Positions 8,872 to 17,275 of a stretch of 54,304 bases of DNA are shown in pieces. The notes under the pieces were generated by a model. It had not been told where the DNA came from, ran no database searches, and was given only the letters and a program-made list of their open reading frames with translations. The stretch is from Streptomyces longispororuber (lineage in GTDB: Bacteria > Actinomycetota > Actinomycetes > Streptomycetales > Streptomycetaceae): positions 1 through 54,304 of the forward strand of contig NZ_BNBT01000049.1 of the NCBI RefSeq assembly GCF_014656095.1. Direction: 5' to 3'. Each line of letters starts with the position of its first letter. Position 1 is the first letter of the stretch. A program made the translations under genes and the position numbers.

Positions 8872-9048
8872 GCGGAGCACCACTTTCGGGACGGTGGCTG
8901 ACGTTGTGTCCGGTCGTGCACCAGGGTGGGTTCGCCGTCCCGCGGTGCGTCATGTGCGGGACGCACACTGATCCCGGGGGGTTGTCCTCGCCGCGGCCAT
9001 AGCGGGCCGCGTGCGTGGCCTCTGCCCGTGGCGTGCCCGAGCGGTTGC

Positions 9049-9098
9049 CCCAGGGGGCGCGCGAGCGGTTGCCCCCCCCCGGGGGCGCGCGAGCGGGG
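9049..9098. repeat. short tandem repeat with G/C tract downstream of the tannase gene
   Basis: GAGCGGTTGCCCC followed by a GGGGGCGCGC stretch occurs twice in tandem (unit about 24-26 nt), the second copy with a longer C run. On the minus strand it follows the tannase stop and each unit can fold on its C/G tracts, so it could act in termination. No U tract is present. Confidence 0.5.
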
Positions 9099-10805
9099 TC
9101 AGGGGCGTGGTGGCGCGTTGTGGCAGGTGAAGCTGCGCGCGGCGGCGGGATCGCCGTGGCCGCGGTACTTCGGCCAGGCGGGGAAGGCGCACAGCGGCCG
9201 GGTGCGGGCGCCTCCGGCGGGGCCCGCGTCGGTGACGACGGGCCGTGCGGGCGCCCTGCCCTCCTCGGTCCAGCTCTCCAGGGCGGTGAGCGAGTCGTAG
9301 CTCGCCGCGAAGGCCGCGTCGACGTTGACGTGGTTGGCGCCCGGGACGAGGTAGAGCCGGGCGAACGCTGCGGTGGCGTGCGGGCCCACGCGTCGTTGGA
9401 CGCGCCGGAAGTACTCGACGGTGGAGCGGTGGCTGACGAGTTCGTCGGCGGTGCCGTGCAGCAGGAGGAGCTTCCCGCCCGCCGCGGCGAAGCGGCGCAG
9501 GTCGGCGTCGTTGACGTCCTGCAGGGCGGAGAGGCGGCTGATGCGGTGGCGCCAGGCGCCGGGGCGGCGGGGGTCGACGGCCAGCGGGTCGTGTGCCGGG
9601 TCGCGGGTGACGAAGTACCGCACCCACTGGTCCCAGAACTGGACGCCGTAGCCGCTGTCCTTCGGCATGGGGTTCGCGGGGGCGCGGGCGCCCATGCCCA
9701 GCAAGGGCGTCGTCATGTCGGCGCCGGAGAGGAAGGGGAATCCGGGGTAGCCGGTCTCCCCACTGGCAAGGCGGTACGTCCAGCGCAGGGGCGAGGAGAG
9801 CGCCTCGACGGCGTGGATCTGCCGGTCCGACAGGCAGGTGTCCGCGGTGTCCCCGCCGTCCGGGCAGCGCAGGGTACGGGGGTCGAAGCGGCAGCCCGCC
9901 TCGTCGGAGATGACGCCGTCGCGCAGGGCGTCGTCGCCGTCGCAGGACGTGAGGGCGCCGCGGTACAGGAGGTCCTGTTCCGTGCGGTTGAGGAAGGCTC
10001 CCGGGCGGGAGAGGAGCTGGGCCTCGTAGCCGAAGAAGAGGTTGAGGGCGGCGGCGTTCCAGGCGGGGTAGGCGGAGATGACGCCGTCGAAGTCGGTGGG
10101 CCAGCGCTGGGCGACGGCGAGCGCCTCGCGGCCACCGCTGGAGCCGCCCGCGATGTAGCGGTGTACGGGAGCGGCGCGGTAGTGCGTGCGGATGATGTGG
10201 CGGGCGGCGTCGTGGGTCTTCTTCAGCGCGTCGCCCGCGAAGTTGCGTACGGCCTCGTCGTTGACGCCGAAGGAGCCGTCCAGGGACGGGGTGGGGGTGA
10301 AGTCCGGGGCCGCCTGGTGGCCGGAGTCGCCGGCGTAGGTGGCGTAGCCGCGGCTGAGCGGGCGCGGCCGGTCGGTGGGGCCGAAGGGGACGTTGCCCGT
10401 GACATCGGGGATGGTGCCGTCGTAGCCTCCGCCGCCGAACATCATCGACTTCTCGTTCCACCGCTGGGGCAGGGCGACGCGCAGGGTGATGTCGGGGGCG
10501 CGCGGGTCCACGGGGTGGATGACGGCGTCGGCGCGGCAGTACGCGCCCGTGGCGGACGTCCCGCTGCCGCTCGGGGCGACGGTGCGCGCCGCGGTCACCT
10601 CGCCTCCCGTGGTGGGCAGCCCGATCACCGAGGCGGGCAGCCGCAGACCGCGCAGGCTGTCGCAGTCGGCCGGCGTCCGGGTGGCGTGCGCCGGGGACAC
10701 CGGGATGGCGTGCGCCGGGGACACTCGGGTGGCGTGCGCCGGGGGCGGGAGGGTGCCGCCGGCCAGGGCGCAGACGAGTCCTGTCGCGGCGATGGTCTTC
10801 TTCAT
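9099..10805 (-). CDS. secreted tannase/feruloyl esterase family hydrolase
   Basis: 568 aa. A signal peptide (MKKTIAATGLVCALAGG) is followed by an unusual 8-residue repeat ending in AHA. The tannase/FaeB signature is present: AGGSSGGREALAVAQ with the nucleophile Ser, then SAYPAWNAAALN, an internal Cys-rich lid (TSCDGDDALRDGVI, CRFDPRTLRC, DTCLSDRQ), and the C-terminal Asp and His regions LLLHGTADELVS and VPGANHVN. The family hydrolyses gallate or hydroxycinnamate esters of plant polymers outside the cell. It lies downstream of and in the same direction as the PucR/GAF regulator, its likely activator by position. Choice between tannin and feruloyl substrate cannot be made. Confidence 0.92.
   Translation of the reverse strand: MKKTIAATGLVCALAGGTLPPPAHATRVSPAHAIPVSPAHATRTPADCDSLRGLRLPASVIGLPTTGGEVTAARTVAPSGSGTSATGAYCRADAVIHPVDPRAPDITLRVALPQRWNEKSMMFGGGGYDGTIPDVTGNVPFGPTDRPRPLSRGYATYAGDSGHQAAPDFTPTPSLDGSFGVNDEAVRNFAGDALKKTHDAARHIIRTHYRAAPVHRYIAGGSSGGREALAVAQRWPTDFDGVISAYPAWNAAALNLFFGYEAQLLSRPGAFLNRTEQDLLYRGALTSCDGDDALRDGVISDEAGCRFDPRTLRCPDGGDTADTCLSDRQIHAVEALSSPLRWTYRLASGETGYPGFPFLSGADMTTPLLGMGARAPANPMPKDSGYGVQFWDQWVRYFVTRDPAHDPLAVDPRRPGAWRHRISRLSALQDVNDADLRRFAAAGGKLLLLHGTADELVSHRSTVEYFRRVQRRVGPHATAAFARLYLVPGANHVNVDAAFAASYDSLTALESWTEEGRAPARPVVTDAGPAGGARTRPLCAFPAWPKYRGHGDPAAARSFTCHNAPPRP
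10682..10745 (-). repeat. 24-bp tandem repeat in the tannase signal-peptide region
   Basis: The motif TGGCGTGCGCCGGGGACAC (plus strand) starts at 10682, 10706 and 10730, exactly 24 bp apart, with the last unit partial. In frame it encodes an 8-residue repeat related to ATRVSPAH, so the secreted protein carries three successive AHA-type signal peptidase candidates. Confidence 0.85.
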
Positions 10806-10931
10806 GGCGTCTCCGTCGCTCGGCCTCGTGTCGCGGGGGCGTCAAGGTTACGGAGCGTGGCGTCAGGGGCGGCATGGGCCGGGCACACACAGGTGCTGCC
10901 CGCGAGGTGTGCCGGTCCGCGGGCGCGCCCG

Positions 10932-12809
10932 CTACGGCTTGCTGACCTTCAGCAGCCGCAGCGCGACCTGGATCTCCAGGAGGCGTTCCGGGTCGCGCCA
11001 GGTGGCGCCGAGGAGCTGGCTCACCCGGCCCAGGCGCTGGGTGACGGTGTTGACGTGCAGGTGGAGTTCGCGTGCGGTGTTGCGGGCGTGCCGGCCGGTG
11101 CGGCAGTAGGTGTCGAGTGTGCGCACCAGGTCGGAGTGGTGGGTGCGGTCGTACGCGAGGACGGGGCCGAGGGCGGATTCGACGAAGGAGGCGGCGACCG
11201 GCGCGCCGCCGAAGAGGGCTCCGACGAAGCCGAGTCCGCGCGTGTCGGCGACCTCGCCGGTCCTGCCGAGGGCGATCAGGGCGCGCAGGCAGTTGTCCGC
11301 CTCGCGGAAGGCGGCGGCGACGCGGCCGAGGTCCGCGGCCCGCGCCGTCCCCGCGGTGACGGGGTGCCCGCAGGCGCGCGCGAGTTCGTCCACGGCCCGG
11401 CGCGCCGGGGCCTCGGGGCCGTCCCCCGGCAGCAGCAGGATGACGGTGTCGCGCTGGAAGGCCGCCAGGCCGTGGGCGCGCCGGGCGACGGCCACGGCGG
11501 CGGCGTGGATCCGCTCGCGCGGTGCGACGTCGGCCCGGGCCACCACCGCGGTGCGGCAGGCGGCGAGGTCGACGTCGAGCAGGGCGGCCCGGTGCCGCAG
11601 GAGGTCGTGGTCCTCGTTGCGCGCGGTCAGCAGGTCCCCCAGGAGCTCCCCGCGCACCCGCGCCTCGGCCTCCGCCATGCGGCGGCGGGTGACCAGCACG
11701 AGGGAGGCCACCAGGGCGGCCCTCTCCAGGATGCGCCGGTCGGTGGCGTCGACCTGCGCGGCGGCGCTCAGGACGATCGTGCCCAGGGGCTCGGACTCCG
11801 TGATCAGGGGAACGGCGCACCGCGTCGCGCGGACCACGGTGCGCCCCGCCTGCCAGGCGGCCGCGCTGAGCCGTCCGAGCTCTTCGGCCGGCACGCCGTC
11901 CTCACCGCAGGACCGGGCCACCACGGTCCCCTCCTCGTCGAGGACGACCACCGTGCCGGCGACCGCGGCCGCGGTGGCCCGGACGACTTCGTCGACGCCG
12001 TTGCCCCGGATGACCAGGCGCGTGAGGCGTTCGTGGAACTCGGCGGTGCGTTCCAGGTCCGCCATGTGGGAGCTGATGGTGTCGTTGGCGACCCGCAGCT
12101 CCGCCACGGCCTCCTGGGCGGCACTGAGCAGGCGGCTGTTCTCGATGGCCACGGCGGCGTGCGAGCCGAGCATCATCAGGACGGTGATGTCCCGGCTGCT
12201 GAACGCGCGCCGGCTGCGGTGTGCGGCCAGCAGCACCCCGATCACGTCCTGATCGCGTTTGACCGGCACGCCCAGCAGGGACTCGATCCGCTCCGCGGCG
12301 ACGGTCCTGTCGATCTCATCGGTGTGGTCGAAGGAGTCGTCGGTGAGGTACGAGGCGACGGCGTACGGCTCGCCCGTCCGCGCCACGATGCCTCCGACGC
12401 CGGTGCCGACCGGCAGCCGCAGCTCGCGCAAGAGGCCGGAGATGTTGCCCGCGGCCGCCTTGATGTAGCTGTCGCCGCGGCCGCGGTCGCTGAGGCTGAT
12501 GTAGGCCAGGTCGCAGTCCAGCAGCCGCCGCGCCCGGTCGGCGATCGCCTGGAGGATGGGGTCGAGGGCCCGCAGGGAGGCCAGGTCGTTCGCGGTGTCG
12601 TTGAGCAGGTGGAGTTCCGCCTCGGTGCGGCGGTGCCGCAGGAGCCTCTCCCGTAGCCGCAGCGCGATCGCCCGCTCCTCCTTCAGCGCGTCGAGGCGGC
12701 CGGCCGGCTCCCCCGTGGCGTGCGCCGCCACGAGCACCTCGTCGAAGGACTCCAGGTCGGCGTCGTTGAGCAGGAGTTCGAGGAAAGACATACCGTACGT
12801 CCGTGCCAT
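10932..12809 (-). CDS. PucR/CdaR-family transcriptional regulator with GAF domain
   Basis: 625 aa from ATG 12809 with GGAGGG upstream. Visible in order: a charged helical or coiled segment (about 38-65), a GAF sensor domain (about 75-225, with GVGGIVARTGEPYAV), a linker helix, a second sensor-like region (about 265-345), a CdaR GGDEF-like domain (about 375-510) and a PucR C-terminal HTH (DTYCRTGRHARNTARELHLH, then VNTVTQRLGRVSQLLG). Such proteins activate catabolic genes in response to small aromatic or purine compounds. The tannase lies 126 nt downstream in the same direction, which suggests an ester or aromatic acid signal; that is inference. Confidence 0.88.
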   Translation of the reverse strand: MARTYGMSFLELLLNDADLESFDEVLVAAHATGEPAGRLDALKEERAIALRLRERLLRHRRTEAELHLLNDTANDLASLRALDPILQAIADRARRLLDCDLAYISLSDRGRGDSYIKAAAGNISGLLRELRLPVGTGVGGIVARTGEPYAVASYLTDDSFDHTDEIDRTVAAERIESLLGVPVKRDQDVIGVLLAAHRSRRAFSSRDITVLMMLGSHAAVAIENSRLLSAAQEAVAELRVANDTISSHMADLERTAEFHERLTRLVIRGNGVDEVVRATAAAVAGTVVVLDEEGTVVARSCGEDGVPAEELGRLSAAAWQAGRTVVRATRCAVPLITESEPLGTIVLSAAAQVDATDRRILERAALVASLVLVTRRRMAEAEARVRGELLGDLLTARNEDHDLLRHRAALLDVDLAACRTAVVARADVAPRERIHAAAVAVARRAHGLAAFQRDTVILLLPGDGPEAPARRAVDELARACGHPVTAGTARAADLGRVAAAFREADNCLRALIALGRTGEVADTRGLGFVGALFGGAPVAASFVESALGPVLAYDRTHHSDLVRTLDTYCRTGRHARNTARELHLHVNTVTQRLGRVSQLLGATWRDPERLLEIQVALRLLKVSKP

Positions 12810-12978
12810 CGGCCCTCCGTCGAGCTGTGCCTCCGCGGACCGGCAAGTATGGCGCCGCGTCGGCGAAGAGGCACGGCAGCGGTCCTGCGCGGCTGGGGTC
12901 CGGTGCGAACGGGCTCCGCCGCGTGCATGGCAGCGGGTTGCCGCGAACCCCTTCGCGGAGCCGCCCTCGCCGTCCCCG

Positions 12979-13060
12979 CGACCGACCCGCGACCGACCCG
13001 GACGGACCCGGACCGACCCGGACCGACCCACGGTCGGCCCGGGCCGACCCGCGGCCACCC
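12979..13060. repeat. decamer repeat between the PucR and hydroxyacyl-CoA dehydrogenase genes
   Basis: About five near-exact copies of GACCGACCCG run in tandem, then decay into related GGCCGACCC units up to the dehydrogenase stop. It fills most of the 257-nt spacer upstream of the PucR gene. It may be replication slippage; regulatory meaning is not shown. Confidence 0.6.
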
Positions 13061-13066
13061 GCGCGC

Positions 13067-13975
13067 TCACTGCGCCCCAAGGTTGCGGCGGATGCCGTCC
13101 TCCAGGCGCTGGGCCACTTCCTCGCCCCGCCCGGGCGGCCAGGTCAGCAGCCCGCCTCCGGAGGCACGGCCCCGCTGTCCGGCGTCGAGCGGCTCGTCGA
13201 GCGCGGGGAAGGCGACCGCGGCCGACAGGTGGGGCGCCAAGCTGCTGAGGATGTTCCTGGTCAGGTCCAGTCCGATGAAGTCCGCGTTCTCCATGGGCCC
13301 CACGGCCGACCAGCGCAGGCCCAGGCTCGCCCGTACGACTGTGTCGATCGTGACCGGGTCGCAGACCTCCTGCTCCAGCAGGTGCAGTGCTTCCCTTACG
13401 AGCGCGAACTGGAGCCTGTTGCCGATGAACCCCGGCACGTCACGGTGCAGGCGCACCGTCGTCCTGCCCATCCCGTTCAGCACGTCGCACGCCTCCTGCA
13501 CGAACCGGTGGTCCGTTTCCGCGCCCGGGGCGACCTCGACCAGCGGAACGAGGTAAGCCGGATTCCACCAGTGCACCCCCACCAGCCGCTGCGGGTGCCG
13601 CATGCCCTTGGCCACGTCGGTGAGCGGCAGCACCGAGGTGGTGGACCACACCGGCAGCACGGGCGGGACCGTCGCTTCCCACGCCTCCAGGACCTGGTGC
13701 TTGACGTCGAGTCGCTCGGAGACGGCTTCCACCACGGCGTCCACGCACGACGACATGTCCGACAGGCTCCGCGCCGCGGTGACGCGTGCGGTGACGGCCC
13801 CGACGTCACCCGGCGGCACGCCGCAGCGTTCGAGGGCCCGCGCGATCCGCTCGTCGAGTGAGGCGAGGGCGGCGGGGTCCTCGTCGTACACGACGACACG
13901 GTGCCCCGCCCGCGCGAGGGCGACGGCGATTCCGTGCCCCATGAGCCCGCCGCCGATGATTCCGAACCGGGTCAT
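13067..13975 (-). CDS. 3-hydroxyacyl-CoA dehydrogenase family protein
   Basis: 302 aa from ATG 13975. It begins MTRFGIIGGGLMGHGIAVAL, the NAD-binding Rossmann motif GxGxxG, with an acidic residue after beta-2 (VVVYDED) favouring NAD over NADP. The catalytic His lies in LVGVHWWNPAYLVPLVEV, equivalent to the HFxNP motif of short-chain 3-hydroxyacyl-CoA dehydrogenases, and VPGFIGNRLQFALVREAL marks the C-terminal domain. It oxidises a 3-hydroxyacyl-CoA to the 3-oxo form, or acts on a related hydroxy acid. No thiolase or hydratase is adjacent; the CoA transferase at 15721 is the nearest CoA gene. Confidence 0.9.
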   Translation of the reverse strand: MTRFGIIGGGLMGHGIAVALARAGHRVVVYDEDPAALASLDERIARALERCGVPPGDVGAVTARVTAARSLSDMSSCVDAVVEAVSERLDVKHQVLEAWEATVPPVLPVWSTTSVLPLTDVAKGMRHPQRLVGVHWWNPAYLVPLVEVAPGAETDHRFVQEACDVLNGMGRTTVRLHRDVPGFIGNRLQFALVREALHLLEQEVCDPVTIDTVVRASLGLRWSAVGPMENADFIGLDLTRNILSSLAPHLSAAVAFPALDEPLDAGQRGRASGGGLLTWPPGRGEEVAQRLEDGIRRNLGAQ

Positions 13976-14325
13976 TGCGTGTCCTCCGAGTCTGGGCGGG
14001 TGCGTGGTGACATGTGCGCTCGCGACACCTGAGCGCCGCGGGCGCACGGTGGCGTACGCGGCCGGGACGGGCCGGAGCGGCGGGAGGCGGCGCACGCGTC
14101 GACGGCCCGGTCGACCGCCCGTGCGGGCAGGCGGCGGCCACGACGACCGCGCGGTGAAGGCGGCCCCGCCGCGCCGCGCCGCCACGACGGTATGACGCCC
14201 GCACCGGGCGCTGCGAGAGGAGCAGCGCACATACGCGGCGCGCCGGACGTGTGCACGATGCCCATACGGCGCCCGCGAGCCGGACACACGACACGACCGG
14301 CGCGAAGCGTCGCAGGAGCGTGACC

Positions 14326-14512
14326 CTGCGGCCAGGCGCGTGCATGCGCGGGCCGGGCACCTGAACACGCGGGCCAGGCACGCGATTTCACGGGTTCGGC
14401 ACCAGAAAACGCGCATCGGATACGTGATTTCGCGGGCCCGGTGCCTGAACCCGCGGGCCAGGCACGTGAACTCACGGCCGGGCACGTGAGCCCGCGGGCC
14501 CGCTCACGCTCC
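14326..14512. repeat. degenerate 21-bp tandem repeat, about eight to nine units
   Basis: Units related to CGCGGGCCAGGCACGTGAAC begin near 14347, 14368, 14389, 14410, 14431, 14452, 14473 and 14493. The period is 21 bp, two helical turns, kept even where sequence has drifted (only one unit is 20 bp). An earlier weak unit may lie at 14326. The GGCACGTGA core gives a repeated E-box-like CACGTG in two units. Confidence 0.85.
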
Positions 14513-14542
14513 CGCGACGCAACCCGTCCGGTGGGGCCGGGA

Positions 14543-14632
14543 CGACGTATCCCGGCCGGTCGTGGCCGGAACGACGTATCCCGGCCGGTCGTGGCCGGAA
14601 CGACGTATCCCGGCCGGTCGTGGCCGGGACGT
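14543..14632. repeat. 29-bp direct repeat, three contiguous copies
   Basis: Copies start at 14543, 14572 and 14601 and are nearly identical. Each begins CGACGTATCCCGGCCGG and contains the dyad CCGGCC-N6-GGCCGG. There are no spacers, so it is not a CRISPR array. It ends about 175 nt before the lipase start. Confidence 0.9.
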
Positions 14633-14806
14633 AATGGCTGGAGTGGACACCGCGGGAGGCGAAGGACGTGTGCCGCACCCATCTGTCCACCGCGATCAGC
14701 GGTTCTAGCGTGCTCCGTGTCACACCACCCCCCACCCCTGTCGGCGTCCCCGAGCGCGAGCCGCACATCAGCGCTCGGTGGGCGTCCGACGGTAAGGAGC
14801 ATCTCC

Positions 14807-15607
14807 ATGCTGTATGCGTCCACCAGGTCCGGCGGGACGGCCTCTCCCCACTCCGGCGACCGGCGGCCCGCCCGTGCGCGGCGGCTGCTCCGTGCCTCGC
14901 TCGCCACCCTGCTGACCACGGGCCTGCTGGGTCTGGCCGCCCAGGCGTCCGGCGCGGCGCCCCGGTCCGACGCCGCCGCTGCCGGACACGACCCCGTGAT
15001 CATGATCCCCGGCATGACCGGCTCCCCGGCCACCATGAACGCCATGAAGTCCGACCTGCAGACCAACGGCTGGCCCGCGGACCGCCTCTTCACCTGGACC
15101 GACAGCAGCTCGATGACGCAGGACCTGGCCAAGGCCGCACGGGAGCTCTCGGCCAAGGTCGACCAGGTCCGCGACCGGACCGGGGCCGACAAGGTCGTCC
15201 TCGCCACGTGGTCCGCCTCCACCCTGGCCGCCCGGTACTACATCAAGAACCTCGACGGCGCCGACAAGGTCTCGCAGTACATCGGGATCGCCGGACCCCA
15301 GCACGGCACCGCCAACAACGGCTGCCAGTGGTACGTGTCGTGCCAGCAGTTCGCCTCCCCCACCACCCCGTTCCTGAGGGCGTTGAACAGCCCCTCGGAG
15401 GTCCCCTCCAACGACAGGGTCGACTACCTCACGATCCGGTCGACCGCGGACCGCAACGCCACACCGACCGACACCGCGGCCCTCGCCGGAGCCGACGAGA
15501 ACTACCTGATGAGCGGGGCGGCGGCACCCAACCACCTCATGATCGTGTCGAATGCCGCGGCGCTGGCCAAGATGCGCTCCTTCATCACCGCGCACGAGAA
15601 CGACTGA
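14807..15607 (+). CDS. secreted lipase/esterase (alpha/beta hydrolase) with unusual nucleophile elbow
   Basis: 266 aa from ATG 14807; AAGGAG lies 7 nt upstream. A signal peptide (Arg-rich, then LLRASLATLLTTGLLGLAAQ, cleaved near AQASGAA) precedes an alpha/beta hydrolase of the bacterial lipase (Lipase_2-like) type: VIMIPGMTGSPATM is the oxyanion strand, and the nucleophile region reads KVVLATWSASTLAARYYIKN. The usual G-x-S-x-G is T-W-S-A-S, both glycines replaced. Candidate acid and base are Asp in STADRNATP and His in PNHLMIV. Two Cys (NGCQWYVSC) may pair. Function as a lipase is probable by fold; activity is less certain given the elbow. Confidence 0.85.
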   Translation: MLYASTRSGGTASPHSGDRRPARARRLLRASLATLLTTGLLGLAAQASGAAPRSDAAAAGHDPVIMIPGMTGSPATMNAMKSDLQTNGWPADRLFTWTDSSSMTQDLAKAARELSAKVDQVRDRTGADKVVLATWSASTLAARYYIKNLDGADKVSQYIGIAGPQHGTANNGCQWYVSCQQFASPTTPFLRALNSPSEVPSNDRVDYLTIRSTADRNATPTDTAALAGADENYLMSGAAAPNHLMIVSNAAALAKMRSFITAHEND

Positions 15608-15720
15608 CACACCGCCCCGGTACAGGGGAACGCGCACCGGCCGTGCCGGGCGCCGCGCCCGGCGGCGCCCGGCGCACCACCGGCTGCGCCCCGTCCCGAA
15701 CGAAAGGCCCCGTCTCCTCC

Positions 15721-16506
15721 ATGAACAAGACCATGCCTTCGGCCTCGCGAGCAGTGGCCGACATCCCCGCCGGAGCGACGCTGGCCGTCGGCGGGTTCGG
15801 CCTCAGCGGCGTACCGGAGACACTCATCCGGGCGCTCCACGAGCAGGGCGCCACCGACCTCGAAGTCGTGTCCAACAACTGCGGCGTGGACGGGCGCGGC
15901 CTGGGGATCCTGCTGGACTCGGGCCGCATATCCCGCGTCACCGGCTCCTACGTCGGTGAGAACAAGGAGTTCGCCCGCCAGTACCTGAGCGGGGAGTTGG
16001 AGGTGGAACTGGTGCCCCAGGGCACGCTCGCCGAACGGCTGCGGGCCGGCGGCACGGGTGTCCCCGCCTTCTACACCCCGGCCGGGGTCGGCACCCAGGT
16101 CGCCGCCGGCGGACTGCCCTGGCGCCACGCCCCTGGGGGCACCTCCCGGCCGGGGACCGAGGGAGGCACGGTCGCCCTCGCCTCCCCGGCCAAGGAGACC
16201 CGGGTCTTCGCCGGACGCGCGTACGTCCTGGAGCACGCCATCACCACCGACTACGCGCTGGTGCGGGCCTGGCGCGGCGACCGGCACGGCAACCTCGTCT
16301 TCCGCCGGGCCGCCGCCAACTTCAACCCGCTCGCGGCCATGGCCGGCCGGACCACCATCGCCGAGGTCGAGCACCTGGTCGAACCCGGCGCGCTGGACCC
16401 CGACCACATCCACGTACCGGGGATCTTCGTCCAACGCGTCGTCGAGCTCACCCCGGCCCAGGCGGCCGACAAGCCGGTCGAGAAGAGGACGGTGCGTGCC
16501 CGATGA
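15721..16506 (+). CDS. 3-oxoacid CoA-transferase subunit A
   Basis: 261 aa. GATLAVGGFGLSGVPETLIRAL and NNCGVDGRGLGILL are signatures of the SCOT/PcaI alpha subunit, and GTQVAAGG and EHAITTDYALVRAW follow the family plan. With subunit B it moves CoA from succinyl-CoA to a 3-oxoacid such as acetoacetate or 3-oxoadipate. Residues about 138-149 (PGGTSRPGTEGG) look like an in-frame insertion encoded by a palindromic element between LPWRHA and TVALASPAKE, where relatives are expected to have a shorter loop. The TGA overlaps the ATG of subunit B by 4 nt, so translation is coupled. Confidence 0.92.
   Translation: MNKTMPSASRAVADIPAGATLAVGGFGLSGVPETLIRALHEQGATDLEVVSNNCGVDGRGLGILLDSGRISRVTGSYVGENKEFARQYLSGELEVELVPQGTLAERLRAGGTGVPAFYTPAGVGTQVAAGGLPWRHAPGGTSRPGTEGGTVALASPAKETRVFAGRAYVLEHAITTDYALVRAWRGDRHGNLVFRRAAANFNPLAAMAGRTTIAEVEHLVEPGALDPDHIHVPGIFVQRVVELTPAQAADKPVEKRTVRAR
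16132..16171. repeat. palindromic element inserted in frame in the CoA-transferase gene
   Basis: A 36-40 nt G/C-rich block (CTGGGGGCACCTCCCGG onward) has CCTCCC at 16142-16147 pairing with GGGAGG at 16161-16166. It encodes the Gly/Pro/Thr loop in subunit A. It resembles short palindromic repeats dispersed in Streptomyces genomes; copy number elsewhere cannot be tested here. Confidence 0.55.
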
Positions 16507-17153
16507 CCTGGACCCGCGAACAGATGGCCGCCCGGGCCGCCGCCGAACTCACCGACGGCTCCTACGTCAACCTCGGCATCGGCCTGCCCACCCGCGTCCC
16601 CGGCCACCTCCCGCCCGGCGTGCACATCGTCCTGCACTCCGAGAACGGCATCCTGGGCACCGGCCCCCGCCCGTACGAGGACCAGGTCGACCCCGACCTG
16701 ATCAACGCAGGCAAGGAGACCGTCACCGTCGTGCCCGGGGCGGCCTTCTTCGACTCGGCCCTGTCCTTCGGCATGATCCGCGGCGGTCACATCGACACCG
16801 CGGTCCTCGGTGCCATGCAGGTCTCCGCGCGGGGCGACCTCGCCAACTGGGTGATCCCCGGCAAGGTGGTCAAGGGCATGGGAGGCGCGATGGACCTGGT
16901 CCACGGCGCCCGCCGCGTCATCGTCCTCATGGACCACACCGCCAAGGACGGCAGCCCCAAGATCCTTCAGGAGTGCGCGCTGCCCCTCACCGGCGAGCGG
17001 TGCGTCCACCGCGTCATCACCGACCTCGGCGTCCTCGACGTGACCCCCGACGGCCTGGCCCTGGTGGAGACCGCCCCGGGCACGACCGTTGAGGACGTCC
17101 TCACCAGCACGGCCGCACCCGTACTTCTCGATCACATGTCGGCTGCCTGCTGA
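16503..17153 (+). CDS. 3-oxoacid CoA-transferase subunit B
   Basis: 216 aa. YVNLGIGLPTRVPGHLP and LHSENGILGTGP mark the beta subunit; the Glu of SENG is the catalytic residue that forms the glutamyl-CoA thioester. GAAFFDSALSFGMIRGGHID and GKVVKGMGGAMDLV follow the family. It forms the functional enzyme with subunit A, whose stop codon it overlaps (ATGA). No other ketone-body or protocatechuate-pathway genes flank the pair, so the physiological 3-oxoacid is open. Confidence 0.94.
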   Translation: MTWTREQMAARAAAELTDGSYVNLGIGLPTRVPGHLPPGVHIVLHSENGILGTGPRPYEDQVDPDLINAGKETVTVVPGAAFFDSALSFGMIRGGHIDTAVLGAMQVSARGDLANWVIPGKVVKGMGGAMDLVHGARRVIVLMDHTAKDGSPKILQECALPLTGERCVHRVITDLGVLDVTPDGLALVETAPGTTVEDVLTSTAAPVLLDHMSAAC

Positions 17154-17275
17154 CGCAGCCCGGCCGGTCGACCCACCGGTCACCCGCGCCTGCGCCGTAG
17201 CCCGGCGCGGTCAGCACCGCCCCCACACGCGCCGTACCCCCGCACGGGCAGCGCCCCCGCGAACTGAGGAGAGAC

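Larger units (their letters stand above)
13976..14806. other. 831-nt intergenic stretch, no convincing gene
   Basis: No reading frame here has family-like content. Two tandem-repeat arrays dominate the second half (14326-14512 and 14543-14632). Open frames crossing the first array are repetitive 7-residue translations of the repeat and not credible proteins. The last 60 nt carry the ribosome binding site of the lipase gene. Confidence 0.7.

Noticed and set aside
9049..9098. Phase-variable C tract controlling the tannase gene
   Set aside because: The tract lies after the stop codon, so slippage cannot alter the protein.
14543..14632. Possible CRISPR array (29-bp repeats)
   Set aside because: The repeats are contiguous with no spacers and there are no cas genes.
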